This document shows, one piece after another, positions 33,817-42,670 of a stretch of DNA of 64,000 bases (position 1 is the stretch's first letter; each line of letters opens with the position of its first letter). Source of the DNA: AP-15 sp963703745 (lineage in GTDB: Bacteria > Pseudomonadota > Alphaproteobacteria > ATCC43930 > CGMCC-115725). The stretch covers positions 1,488,001 to 1,552,000 of the forward strand of contig CAVPFL010000002.1 in assembly GCA_963703745.1 (NCBI GenBank), read 5' to 3'. The translations under genes were made by a program, and so were the position numbers. Below the pieces are notes generated by a model. That model was not told where the DNA came from. It made no database searches and worked only from the letters and a program-made list of their open reading frames with translations.

Positions 33817-35208
33817 ATGCCATCCACGAACCGTATCCGTCTGAGTTGTGCCGTTATCGCCGCCGCCGCGATGTTGGCGGGCTGCGGCGACCTCGATCGC
33901 GTCGCCGGCGTTCCCACCCATTATGTCAGTCATCAGATGTGCTCGGCGGTGTTCGTCGGCGGGCTCGATCCGGACATGTTCTATCGCGAAGCGGTCGAGC
34001 CGGTGATAGCACCTGCCGGGCTGCTGATGGATTACCGCATCGACCGCAACAAGAGGGAGGTGACGGCCGACCTCGCCGGCCTCGTCAGCAGCCGGTCTGT
34101 CTTCCTCGGCGCCGAGGGCTGCCGGGTCGCGCACGAGGGCGCCGCAATGGCCCCGAGGGACGATGACCCGCCGACGGCGGCGAAGCACGCCGCCAAGCCG
34201 CTGCCCGTCGATCCCGTCAACCCCGCCCTCGAAGCGGCACTCGACCGCGAGTTCGCTGAGCCTGACAGCAGCCCGCATCGCTGGACCAAGTCGGTGGTGA
34301 TCCTGCACGACGGCCACCTCGTCGCCGAGCGCTACGCGCCGGGCTATGGCCGCGAGACACCGCAGATCGGCTGGTCGGTGACCAAATCGGTCACCAACGC
34401 GCTGATCGGCATCCTCGTGCGGCAGAAAAAGCTCGCCGTCGAGGCGCCGGCGCCGGTTGCGGCCTGGCACGATCCCAAGGATCCGCGTCACGCGATCACC
34501 ATCGACAATCTGCTGCGCATGAACAGCGGCATCGAGTTCGGCCAATCGCTCTTTGCCGACTGGCGCAGCGCCTTTAATCCCGCGGCGCAGATGCAATTCG
34601 ATATGGCCGACGAGGCGGCCTTTGCCGAGACGGCCGCGCTTGGTGCTGCGCCGGGGACGCGCTGGAACTACACCAACGGCAACACCATGCTGCTCGCGCG
34701 CATGATCCGCGACGAGGCCGGCGGCGACGCTGCCGCCGTCTTGCGCTTCGCCCATCGTGAACTGTTCGACAAGCTCGGCATGGAGCATGTCACGCTCGAA
34801 TTCGACGGCGCCGGCACACCGATCGGGTCGAGCCATATGTGGGCCTCGGCGCGCGATTGGGCGCGCTTTGGCAAGCTCTACCTCGACGACGGCGTGGTCG
34901 GCGGCGATCGCATTCTGCCCGAGGGCTGGGTCGACTATTCGGCGCGGCTCACCCGCGGCAGCGAAATCTATGGCTACGGCGCCGGTTTCTGGACCAATCG
35001 CGGCACGACCGGCGGGGCGGCCAAGCGCATCGGGCTCGGCATGCCGCCCAACTCCTTCATGGCCCGCGGCACCCAGGGGCAATACATCGTGATCGTACCC
35101 TCGGCGCGGCTGGTGGTGGTGCGGCTCGGCATGGCACACGACCGCTGCGAGGATATCGACGGGGTCGGGCGTTTGGTTGCGGCCGCGATTGCCGCCGAAA
35201 CGAATTAG
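33817..35208 (+). CDS. Serine hydrolase, class C beta-lactamase family lipoprotein
   Basis: A 463-residue exported protein. A lipoprotein signal is visible (IAAAAMLAGCGD, lipobox LAGC at about residue 22). The hydrolase domain begins near residue 150. The nucleophile motif S-x-x-K is SVTK in GWSVTKSVTNALIG, and Y-x-N is present as YTNGN. The third KTG-type box is replaced by RGTQGQ near the C terminus. The first 130 residues form a separate, unrecognised domain with paired cysteines. It belongs to the 6-aminohexanoate-dimer hydrolase/esterase branch rather than true beta-lactamases (inference). Confidence 0.88.
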   Translation: MPSTNRIRLSCAVIAAAAMLAGCGDLDRVAGVPTHYVSHQMCSAVFVGGLDPDMFYREAVEPVIAPAGLLMDYRIDRNKREVTADLAGLVSSRSVFLGAEGCRVAHEGAAMAPRDDDPPTAAKHAAKPLPVDPVNPALEAALDREFAEPDSSPHRWTKSVVILHDGHLVAERYAPGYGRETPQIGWSVTKSVTNALIGILVRQKKLAVEAPAPVAAWHDPKDPRHAITIDNLLRMNSGIEFGQSLFADWRSAFNPAAQMQFDMADEAAFAETAALGAAPGTRWNYTNGNTMLLARMIRDEAGGDAAAVLRFAHRELFDKLGMEHVTLEFDGAGTPIGSSHMWASARDWARFGKLYLDDGVVGGDRILPEGWVDYSARLTRGSEIYGYGAGFWTNRGTTGGAAKRIGLGMPPNSFMARGTQGQYIVIVPSARLVVVRLGMAHDRCEDIDGVGRLVAAAIAAETN

Positions 35209-35495
35209 CTCAAGCCTGCCACTTCCGCCCGTCTTCCGCCCATCGTATTCGGCTGAGCGAGTTGATCCGGCCACGGCCGAAATGGATCGGATCGACGACG
35301 CCACCTTGGGTCCGATGCGCCTCGGTAATCGGCCGCAGGTGCTCCTGAGTGGGTAAAGAACCAATGTTCCGGTCCGGTCAAAGGAATTCTCCGTTGGGCT
35401 TGGGCCGGGTTAGGGGAATGGGTCCGTCGCGCCGGACGACCCTCCGAAGACACTCTCGGTGCGAGCGATAGGCATTTTTGCATTTCCGCTATAGG

Positions 35496-37211
35496 ATGAA
35501 GGTACAGGCCGGGCAACACGGTCTTAAGGGAACAGGAGGCAAGCGATGGCACCAAGGTTGTGGGTGGGCGGCCGGCTTGGTCGTGGCGCTCGCGGCGGCA
35601 GCGCCGGCGACGGCCGCCGAGGCGCCGAAATACGGCGGCATCCTGACCTACATGATCCCGGCGGACTCGCCGCCGAGTTTCGACGCGCAACGCGAGGAAA
35701 CCTATGCGACGATCCACTCGGCGGCGCCGTTCTATAGCGTGCTGATACGGATCAATCCCGACAATCCGGAATCGACTACCGACATCGTCTGCGACCTGTG
35801 CACCGAGATGCCGCAGCCGACTGACGGCGGCAAGACCTACACCTTCAAGATCCGCGACGACGTCACGTTCCATAACGGCGACAAGCTGACTGCTGAGGAC
35901 GTCGCGGCAAGCCTGAACAAGATCGCCTTTCCGCCGGAAGGGGTGGTAAGCCCGCGCTCGGCCACTTTCATGATGGTCGATAATATTGCGGCGACCGACC
36001 CGCACACGGTCGTCATTCATCTGAAGTTCGCCACCAGCGCATTTCTGCCGGCGCTGGCCGACCCCTACAACTGGATCTATCAGAAGAAAATTCTCGACAA
36101 GGACCCCCACTGGTATGAGCAGAACATCATGGGGTCCGGCCCGTTTGTCTTCCAAGAATTCCAAACGGGTCAGTTAATCAAAGGAAAGCGCAACCCCCAT
36201 TATTACCGTCAGGGGCTGCCTTATCTTGACGGCTTTGTCGGGATCTACGCGGCGAAGCAGGCGGTGCAGCTCGATGCGATCCGCGCCGACCGCGCCGCGA
36301 CCGAGTTTCGCGGCTACCCGCCGTCGGCGATAGATCAGCTGAAGGAAGAACTTGGCGACAAGATCGTGGTGCAGCAGAGCGACTGGAATTGCACTCTGGG
36401 GGCCTGGATCAACCACCAGCGAAAGCCGTTCGACGATGTGCGGGTGCGTCGCGCCTTGGTTCTGGCACTCGACCACTGGGGGAGCGCGCCGGCCCTCTCT
36501 CGGATAAGCCTCATGCACACCGTCGGCAGCCTCGTCTTTCCGGGATCACCATTGGCACACGACAAAGACCAGCTGAGCAGAATTGCCGGCTTCTGGCCCG
36601 ACATCGAGAAGTCGCGAGCCGAGGCGCGCCGGCTGCTGAAAGAGGCAGGCGCCGAAGGTCTCAGCTTCGAGCTGGTGAACCGCGACGTCGATCAGCCGTA
36701 CAAATATCTTGGGATTTGGCTGATCGATCAATGGAGCAAGATCGGCCTGCACGTCACTCAGAATGTGGTGCCGACCGGTCCCTGGTTTGCGGCGTTGCGC
36801 AGCGGCGATTTTAGCGTCTCGACCGGTGGCAGTTGCCACGGCATCGTCAACCCGGTGTTGGATGTCCAACCGTGGCTGCCGCGCTCCGTCAGCGAATCAA
36901 ATTACGGCTACTACGAGGATCCGAAAGAACTCGATATCTACGAGAAGATGCTTCACGAGACGGATCTGGCGAAGCAGCGCGCTCTAATGCTCCAGTACAA
37001 TGAGCGCGTGCTGGACGAGGAGGCGCACTATATCCACTCGTTTTGGTGGAACCGGCTAGTGCCGCTACGTTCCTACGTCCATGGCTGGAAGATCGGCCCG
37101 AGCCACTACTCCAACCAGGATTTGGCGACGGTCTGGCTCAGCGCTCCCGAATGCGGCACGTGTAGTGCACACCCAACGATGGAGAAGGCCGAAGTCGAGA
37201 CCAGCAAATAA
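35496..37211 (+). CDS. ABC transporter substrate-binding protein, family 5 (third in window)
   Basis: A 571-residue periplasmic binding protein, start placed at ATG 35496 (MKVQAGQHGLKGTGGKR), giving a signal peptide that ends around ATAAEAPKYGG. SBP_bac_5 hallmarks are YTFKIRDDVTFHNGDKLTAEDV, quoted by its core FHNGDKLTAEDV, then MGSGPFVF and DDVRVRRALVLALD. It is only distantly related to the pair at 1055-4325. No permease or ATPase gene is beside it. Downstream lies a broken MFS gene and then an amidohydrolase. It may deliver a substrate for the catabolic genes at 37.7-40.2 kb (inference). Confidence 0.9.
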   Translation: MKVQAGQHGLKGTGGKRWHQGCGWAAGLVVALAAAAPATAAEAPKYGGILTYMIPADSPPSFDAQREETYATIHSAAPFYSVLIRINPDNPESTTDIVCDLCTEMPQPTDGGKTYTFKIRDDVTFHNGDKLTAEDVAASLNKIAFPPEGVVSPRSATFMMVDNIAATDPHTVVIHLKFATSAFLPALADPYNWIYQKKILDKDPHWYEQNIMGSGPFVFQEFQTGQLIKGKRNPHYYRQGLPYLDGFVGIYAAKQAVQLDAIRADRAATEFRGYPPSAIDQLKEELGDKIVVQQSDWNCTLGAWINHQRKPFDDVRVRRALVLALDHWGSAPALSRISLMHTVGSLVFPGSPLAHDKDQLSRIAGFWPDIEKSRAEARRLLKEAGAEGLSFELVNRDVDQPYKYLGIWLIDQWSKIGLHVTQNVVPTGPWFAALRSGDFSVSTGGSCHGIVNPVLDVQPWLPRSVSESNYGYYEDPKELDIYEKMLHETDLAKQRALMLQYNERVLDEEAHYIHSFWWNRLVPLRSYVHGWKIGPSHYSNQDLATVWLSAPECGTCSAHPTMEKAEVETSK

Positions 37212-37239
37212 CCCCGGGGAAAGGCGGCGGTGGGGCCGC

Positions 37240-37516
37240 AGGGCTCCGACAAGGTCATCAGCAAGGTGCCGCCGATAAGGAAGCGACGGGCGCCGTAACG
37301 ATCGACGAGAAACCCCATCGGGGTCTGCAGCAGCCCGGCTGTCGCCGACATCATTGCGATGATCAGGCCGAGCTCGGCAAAGGAAACCTCGAAGGCCTTC
37401 TGCCAGGCGATGAATAGCGGCGGCAGGCAGAGCTGGTAGAAATGCGACAGGAAGTGGCCCGAGCCGAGCAGCAAATTGACCCGGGTGTCGCGACCGAGGG
37501 CAAAGGATCGTGGCAT
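37240..37516 (-). pseudogene. Truncated MFS transporter, N-terminal fragment
   Basis: The minus frame starting at 37516 encodes a genuine MFS N terminus: NLLLGSGHFLSHFYQLCLPP, then GLIIAMMSATAGLLQTPMGF and the loop signature DRYGARRFLIGG (about residues 12-85). Homology stops near residue 91, after which the frame runs antisense into the end of the binding-protein gene. Only two to three of twelve membrane helices remain. The gene was probably cut when the binding-protein gene arrived or by deletion. The DRYGARR loop is intact. Confidence 0.8.
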
Positions 37517-37705
37517 CGCGGTATGTTGCTCTAAAAAGCAGCATCCGGTCGAGCGGAGAAGCCCGTCGGCACCCCATCCGGGCGCGAGGCTGCGTTGCCG
37601 AAATCGCGGACCGCCGCAGCCCAGCTGGCGGCGGGATACGCTGTTCGGACAAGCAAATGGGGTCTACACTGCTAAACTAGAGGCACAAGCGGAGGAGGTC
37701 GTTTG

Positions 37706-38851
37706 ATGGCGGAGTATAAGCTGATTTCGGCGGATTCCCACATTGTCGAGCCGCCGGACATGTATACCGGGCGCATCGATCCCAAGTTCCGAGACCGGGC
37801 GCCCAAGATGGAGCGCCGCAAGACCGAGTCGGGCCGCGAATACGACGCCTGGATGATCAACGGCACGCAAGTCGGCACCCTCGGCGCCGTGATGCAGGCC
37901 GGACAGCGGTTCGAGGATCCTTCGCAGATCGACTTTCTCGGAGTCTGGGAAGATGTGCGCAAGGGCGGCTACGACGCGCATTCGATGATCGTCGAAAACG
38001 AGGAGGACGGAGTGTGGGGCTCGTGCCTGCAGCCGAGCCAGGGTCTCTTCTGGTACCGGTTGCCGGACAGCGAGCTGTTGACCGAGATTTGCCGCGTCTA
38101 CAACGACTGGATCACCGATTTCTGCAAGCCCTATCCCGAGCGCCTCAAAGGCATCGCGATGCTCAATGTCGATGATGTCGAGGAAGGCTGTCGCGAGCTC
38201 GAGCGGGCGAAAAAGCTGGGCCTTGTCGGCGCCTTCATCCCGGTCTCGCCAGTGCCCGACAAGCCCTATCGCGATCCTGTCTACGACCGGCTGTGGGCGA
38301 CGGCGCAGGACAACGAGATGCCGCTCCTAATGCACATCGCCACCAACCGCGCCGGTGTGCCCGGATGCGAATTCACCATGAATGTCGGAGAATTGACCGG
38401 CGCCGGCCGTTCGACCACCGACCATTGGGTGCGCTATTCGCTGTCGGCGATGGTGTTTGCTGGCGTCTTCGACCGCTTTCCACGGCTCAAGGTCGGCTCG
38501 GTGGAGCATGAGACCGCATGGATACCGCACTGGCTAAAGCAGATGGATTTCACTTATCGCGAGCGGCCGGTCTTCACCAAGGGCTGGAAGTCGCAGAGCG
38601 GAATGCTCCCGAGCGACTACTGGCGGCGCAACATGTTTGTCGAATTCATGGAAGACGATCTCGGCGTCGAATTGCGCCAGCACATCGGCGTCGACAACAT
38701 GTTGTGGGGCAGCGACTTTCCTCATGCAGAATCGACGTGGCCGAAATCACAACAGTTCCTCGACCGGATTTTCGACGGCGTGCCCGAGGCCGATCGGCGC
38801 AAGATCACCGCCGACAACGCGGCAAAGCTGTTCGGGTTCAGGCCGAACTGA
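37706..38851 (+). CDS. Amidohydrolase family protein (ACMSD-like)
   Basis: A 381-residue metal-dependent TIM-barrel hydrolase or decarboxylase of the amidohydrolase_2 (ACMSD/PtpD) group. ATG 37706 has GGAGGAGG about nine bases upstream. Metal-ligand regions are ISADSHIVEPPDMY near the N terminus, LLMHIATN in the middle, GSVEHETAWIPHWL and WGSDFPHAESTWP near the C terminus (conserved Asp). These match enzymes acting on aromatic ring-cleavage products or carboxylated aromatics. It begins a run of catabolic genes with a Rieske ferredoxin and an FAH-family enzyme. Confidence 0.92.
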   Translation: MAEYKLISADSHIVEPPDMYTGRIDPKFRDRAPKMERRKTESGREYDAWMINGTQVGTLGAVMQAGQRFEDPSQIDFLGVWEDVRKGGYDAHSMIVENEEDGVWGSCLQPSQGLFWYRLPDSELLTEICRVYNDWITDFCKPYPERLKGIAMLNVDDVEEGCRELERAKKLGLVGAFIPVSPVPDKPYRDPVYDRLWATAQDNEMPLLMHIATNRAGVPGCEFTMNVGELTGAGRSTTDHWVRYSLSAMVFAGVFDRFPRLKVGSVEHETAWIPHWLKQMDFTYRERPVFTKGWKSQSGMLPSDYWRRNMFVEFMEDDLGVELRQHIGVDNMLWGSDFPHAESTWPKSQQFLDRIFDGVPEADRRKITADNAAKLFGFRPN

Positions 38852-38915
38852 CGCCGGCGTCCAACCGGCGCCCGACAACGTGGGGAGCCGGTTGAGCACG
38901 CTTCGGTGAATTTTC

Positions 38916-39227
38916 ATGTCCGATGGGTTCGTCCCTGTCGCCAAGGCGGCGGAGCTGTCGCCGGGCCAGATGCGGTGGGTCGCGGTGGATGGCGAACGCC
39001 GGGTGTTGGCCAATGTGGAAGGCACTTATTACGCGCTGAGCGACGTTTGCGGGCATCGCAACGCGCCACTTTCGCGCGGTAAACTTGTGGGACATCTGAT
39101 CGAGTGCCCGCTTCATTTTGCCCAGTTCGACGTGCGCACCGGCGAATTGGTCAACGGACCCCTGTCGACGCCCGTGCCGATCTATCAGGTCCGGGTCGAA
39201 GGTGACACGGTCTACGTCAAACGTTAG
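38916..39227 (+). CDS. Rieske [2Fe-2S] ferredoxin
   Basis: A 103-residue soluble Rieske protein of the non-haem dioxygenase-ferredoxin type. The two cluster motifs are C-x-H in DVCGHRNAPL (about 45-54) and C-x-x-H in IECPLHFAQFD (about 66-76). There is no transmembrane anchor, so it would carry electrons to an oxygenase or act as a regulatory subunit. No oxygenase large subunit lies within the window. It follows the amidohydrolase by 64 bp on the same strand. Confidence 0.93.
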   Translation: MSDGFVPVAKAAELSPGQMRWVAVDGERRVLANVEGTYYALSDVCGHRNAPLSRGKLVGHLIECPLHFAQFDVRTGELVNGPLSTPVPIYQVRVEGDTVYVKR

Positions 39228-39233
39228 CCTCGC

Positions 39234-40172
39234 TCAACTCGGGCTTTGCGGGCGGTGGCGTTTGACGGCTTCCGGGTTGGTCGAGTCGGCGCCCATGTAA
39301 ATTCCGCGCTCCCAGCTTCGCTTCAGCGGGTCGGCGACCTTCAACGACATCCGGCCGATGCGCTCGATCTCGATTTCTACGGTCTCGCCGTCCTGCAGTG
39401 CGCCCAGCCCCTCATGATTGGTGCCGCAGGCAATCAGGTCACCGGTGTTCAAGGTCATAATCGTCGAGGCGAACTCGACGAGCTCCGGCACCCGGTGCTC
39501 CATGTCGTCGGTGTTGTAGTTGTGGCGTAGCTGGCCATCGTTCCAAAACCGCACGACCAGATCATTGGGCTCCGGCACTTCGTCGGCGGTGGCGATGCAC
39601 GGACCGATCGGCGCGAAGGTATCGAACGACTTACCGAGCCAGCTTCCCGCCTTCCAGGTCCGCCTCCCCTCCCCGCGCGCTGACACGTCGATCAGGCAGG
39701 TATAGCCGAACACAGCGGTCTGCCAATTCGTCTGGCTAATCTTTTTCGCGGGACCCTTGATGACGAGCGCCAGCTCGGCCTCGTGCATAAAAATCCACGG
39801 CTCGGTGAACTCCGGAAGCACAATCGTGTCGCCGGGCCCGACCACCGCCTCCGGGTTCTTCAGGAACATATTGAGCGGCCGCGCCTCGCGCTGCGCGTGC
39901 TCCCAGTAATTAGCAATACAGCACAGGATCTTGCCGGGCCGCGGCAGCGGCGCAAAGAACCGGACAGAGGCGAGGGGAAAGGCCTCGCCCTCCGCCGCCA
40001 ACCGCTCCAGGGCCGGCCGCAGTCGGTCGAACCCGTCGATCAGCCCTTGCATCGTCAGCTGCGGCGTGTGCCCGGGCGCGACCGTCCCGGCCAAGCTGAC
40101 GACGCCGCGCGCGGTGAGTAATCCCGGGGTTGGCTCCCGCCCTTCGGAAGTCTCGAACAGCACCAGTTTCAT
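39234..40172 (-). CDS. Fumarylacetoacetate hydrolase family protein
   Basis: A 312-residue FAH-superfamily enzyme. Start ATG 40172 (MKLVLFETSEGREP); the open frame adds seven residues upstream. The active-site and metal residues are in IFMHEAELALVIKGPAK (E-x-E), with the FGYTCLIDVSARGEG segment and the NTGDLIACGTNHEGLG block near the C terminus typical of the family. Members hydrolyse or decarboxylate acylpyruvates such as oxalocrotonate. It converges with the Rieske gene (six-base gap), so it belongs to the same catabolic neighbourhood but a separate transcript. Confidence 0.92.
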   Translation of the reverse strand: MKLVLFETSEGREPTPGLLTARGVVSLAGTVAPGHTPQLTMQGLIDGFDRLRPALERLAAEGEAFPLASVRFFAPLPRPGKILCCIANYWEHAQREARPLNMFLKNPEAVVGPGDTIVLPEFTEPWIFMHEAELALVIKGPAKKISQTNWQTAVFGYTCLIDVSARGEGRRTWKAGSWLGKSFDTFAPIGPCIATADEVPEPNDLVVRFWNDGQLRHNYNTDDMEHRVPELVEFASTIMTLNTGDLIACGTNHEGLGALQDGETVEIEIERIGRMSLKVADPLKRSWERGIYMGADSTNPEAVKRHRPQSPS

Positions 40173-40196
40173 AATCGCCTCCTCCCGAAGCACGCG

Positions 40197-41114
40197 CTAC
40201 CGAGAGCCGGGTTGCGGCGGAGCAGCGCTCTGCTCAGTGTGCGCAGTGCGAACTCCACCAGCGCCGATATATTCTGCGAATTTCTCAATGTCGTTCGGGA
40301 CCATCACCGCCTTCAACGTAAAAACGTCGCTCGACGTATGGGCGATCCCGGAACAACAGCCCCGGCCAGATCTGTATCCCGCCTCCTTGACCGCTGCCGC
40401 AGCCTTGGCATTGTAAGATCCGTAGGGATAGGCAAATTCTTCTACTGGAACCTCGAGTTGGCTTTCGAGAATTGCTTTACTGGTATATATTTGATCCCAC
40501 AACTTCTCTGGATCTTTGATTTTAGCGAGACGAGGGTGTGATCGCGTATGACTGCCAATCCTCATACCGTCTGTTAAGAGGGTTTGTAACTGGGACCACG
40601 AAATGAAACCAGGGCGGCCAATATAATTGGTAACAACAAAGAATGTCGCGGTATAATGAAATTTTTCGAGACTGGGTAGCGCATATTCGAATTGAGTTTC
40701 CCATCCATCATCAAGTGAGATGATCACCGGCAATGTCGGTAACTCCTTGCCATGTTCGAAATAGTCCGCAAGGTCGGCGAACGTGATCACGTGGTATCCA
40801 TTGTCTTGGAGATACTGCATCTGTTGGGCGAACATGTCGGCGGTCACGGTTAGCCGGCGAAGCCCTGCCGAACCCTCGGGATCCGACTGGCTCACATGGT
40901 GGTATACCAAAATCGGCACTTTTGCCGTCCGTTTCTCTTGGACCGTTGGTTGATGCGAATTTAGGTCGGACGTCGCGGATGGTTCGGCTTCGGAAGTGAT
41001 CGGTGTGGTCTGCTGCTGTGGCGGCGAGGGCAAGGAGGGAGCGGGGAACAGGACGACTAGAACGAGAAGACCGGAGGAGAAAAGCCGAATAGGGAAACGG
41101 ATGCTGCCTCTCAT
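40197..41114 (-). CDS. Polysaccharide deacetylase family protein (NodB-type)
   Basis: A 305-residue exported carbohydrate esterase 4 protein. An uncleaved or cleaved N-terminal hydrophobic segment (FSSGLLVLVVLFPAPSLP) is followed by a Gln/Thr/Ser linker. The NodB core starts at VPILVYHHV. Motif 1 is ISLDDGW (Asp-Asp) and motif 2 is GSHTRSHPRL with the two metal-binding His. Its 3' half is AT-richer than the neighbours. It lies 146 bp downstream of the alpha-oxoamine synthase on the same strand, so it could be part of that locus or independent. Substrate is likely an N-acetylated glycan. Confidence 0.9.
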   Translation of the reverse strand: MRGSIRFPIRLFSSGLLVLVVLFPAPSLPSPPQQQTTPITSEAEPSATSDLNSHQPTVQEKRTAKVPILVYHHVSQSDPEGSAGLRRLTVTADMFAQQMQYLQDNGYHVITFADLADYFEHGKELPTLPVIISLDDGWETQFEYALPSLEKFHYTATFFVVTNYIGRPGFISWSQLQTLLTDGMRIGSHTRSHPRLAKIKDPEKLWDQIYTSKAILESQLEVPVEEFAYPYGSYNAKAAAAVKEAGYRSGRGCCSGIAHTSSDVFTLKAVMVPNDIEKFAEYIGAGGVRTAHTEQSAAPPQPGSR

Positions 41115-41260
41115 TGCTTTTTACCTCCGTGCCGATACTAGCTGAAATCCGGATGGGGGTGTTCTGCGGGCTGACGAGCGCGGCCGCACGGTACCCGTTC
41201 CGACGCCGCATCGCGCGCGCTCAAACGGTCCTCTCGAGGTGTCACTGAATTCTGCAAAGT

Positions 41261-42667
41261 CTACCGCGGAAGGGGAGCCAATTTGCCGAGATGCCGCGCG
41301 ACTGCGGCGAGATCGCTTGGCGCCGCCTCTACCCGGCGGTTTTCCTCCAGCAGAACCTGCACCGTGTCGCGGATCTGTTCCTCGGTGTGTGCTGCGGTCA
41401 GAAAGAACCGCAAACGCGCAGCCCGCTCCGGTACCGCCGGGTATAGGATCGGCTGGACGTTGACTCCTCGTTTGAACATCGCTTGGGCGAGGCGTCCAGC
41501 GCGGATCGAACTCCCAGTGATGACCGGCACAATCGAGGCGCCGATCGAACTGCCGACATCGAGGCCGTCGTGACGCGCGAGCTGTAGAAACAGCCCAGCC
41601 CTCTCGTTTAGCCGGCGCACCCGCTCGGGCTCGCGCTCCAGCAACTCGAGCGCGGCCAGCGCAGCAGCAGCGGCGGCCGGTGCCATCCCGACCGAGAACA
41701 CGAAACCGGGTGCGGCGAGCTTGAGATAGTCGATAAGGTCTCTCCTTCCGGCGATATAACCACCGCACGATACTAAACTCTTGCTGAGCGTTCCCATCCA
41801 GATGTCGACATCGCCGGGATCGATGCCAGCGCGCTCGGCGGTGCCAAAGCCGCGCGGTCCTAGGACACCCAATGCATGCGCTTCGTCGACCATTAGCCAG
41901 GTACGGTGGCGTCGCGCCGCGGCGATAAAGCCCGGTAGGTCGGGGACATCGCCATCCATGCTGTAATGCCCCTCGATGACCAGAAGCGCGCGCCCGTGGC
42001 GCGGACGCAACTCGCCGAGCAACCGATCCGCGGCTCTGTAGTCGAGGTGGGGAAACGGCACCCGGCGTGCGCCCGACAGCGTCGCTCCTTGAACGATGCT
42101 ATTGTGGATCAACGCGTCGTGAACGATTACGTCGTTACGGCCGAGCAGATGCCCGATCACGGTGACGTTGGTCGAATGGCCGCCGACTAGAACGACACAA
42201 TCCTCGCAGCCATGGATGCGCGCCAGCATCTGTTCCAGATCGCGGTGGATCGGCCGTTCACCGGAGACCGGGCGGCTCGCCGAGACCGTAGTCCCGTAGC
42301 GATCAATCGCAGCCTTTGCCGCGTTGGTGATATGCGGATGTCCGTTTAGCCCGACATAATTGTACGAAGCGTAGTTAACGTAAGTTTTGTTGCCGATCAC
42401 CGTTTCTGCCCCGGCGATCCCCTCATGCACCCGAAAGAACGGATCGGCGATTCCGAGAAAATCCGCGGCTTCGCGGATCATGCGGATCTCCCGGAACCCA
42501 TCGAGTTCCGACACGTCCAGCCTCGGGGTGGAGATGCTGCCCGTTTCCGAACCGACGGAGCGGGGCGAGCGCTCCGTGGGCCGGATGGAAGATGCCGACG
42601 ACAGCTTCGCGATCAGCTGCGCCTTCGCCTGCGCCGGCAGACCGAAAAGGTGGCGGCTTCTGTCCAA
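41261..42667 (-). CDS. Alpha-oxoamine synthase family PLP enzyme, PKS partner
   Basis: A 468-residue fold-type I enzyme of the KBL/AONS/SPT group, which joins an amino acid to an acyl thioester with loss of CO2. The PLP lysine is Lys296 in GTLSKSLVSCGGYIAG. DEAHALGVLG is at 261-270 and GGHSTN near 162. The first 60 residues are an extra segment with a helical piece (LPAQAKAQLIAKL) resembling PKS/NRPS docking or linker helices. It starts three bases after the PKS stop, so the two are co-translated. It most probably off-loads the PKS chain as an alpha-aminoketone (inference). Confidence 0.92.
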   Translation of the reverse strand: MDRSRHLFGLPAQAKAQLIAKLSSASSIRPTERSPRSVGSETGSISTPRLDVSELDGFREIRMIREAADFLGIADPFFRVHEGIAGAETVIGNKTYVNYASYNYVGLNGHPHITNAAKAAIDRYGTTVSASRPVSGERPIHRDLEQMLARIHGCEDCVVLVGGHSTNVTVIGHLLGRNDVIVHDALIHNSIVQGATLSGARRVPFPHLDYRAADRLLGELRPRHGRALLVIEGHYSMDGDVPDLPGFIAAARRHRTWLMVDEAHALGVLGPRGFGTAERAGIDPGDVDIWMGTLSKSLVSCGGYIAGRRDLIDYLKLAAPGFVFSVGMAPAAAAAALAALELLEREPERVRRLNERAGLFLQLARHDGLDVGSSIGASIVPVITGSSIRAGRLAQAMFKRGVNVQPILYPAVPERAARLRFFLTAAHTEEQIRDTVQVLLEENRRVEAAPSDLAAVARHLGKLAPLPR

Positions 42668-42670
42668 AGA

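Noticed and set aside
33745..35364. Long minus frame (539 codons) opposite the serine hydrolase
   Set aside because: Arg/Gly/His-rich translation of the antisense strand of a gene with clear SVTK and YTN motifs; high-GC shadow.
35205..36164. Minus frame of 319 codons over the third binding protein
   Set aside because: It is antisense to a well-supported family 5 binding protein and has no domain of its own.
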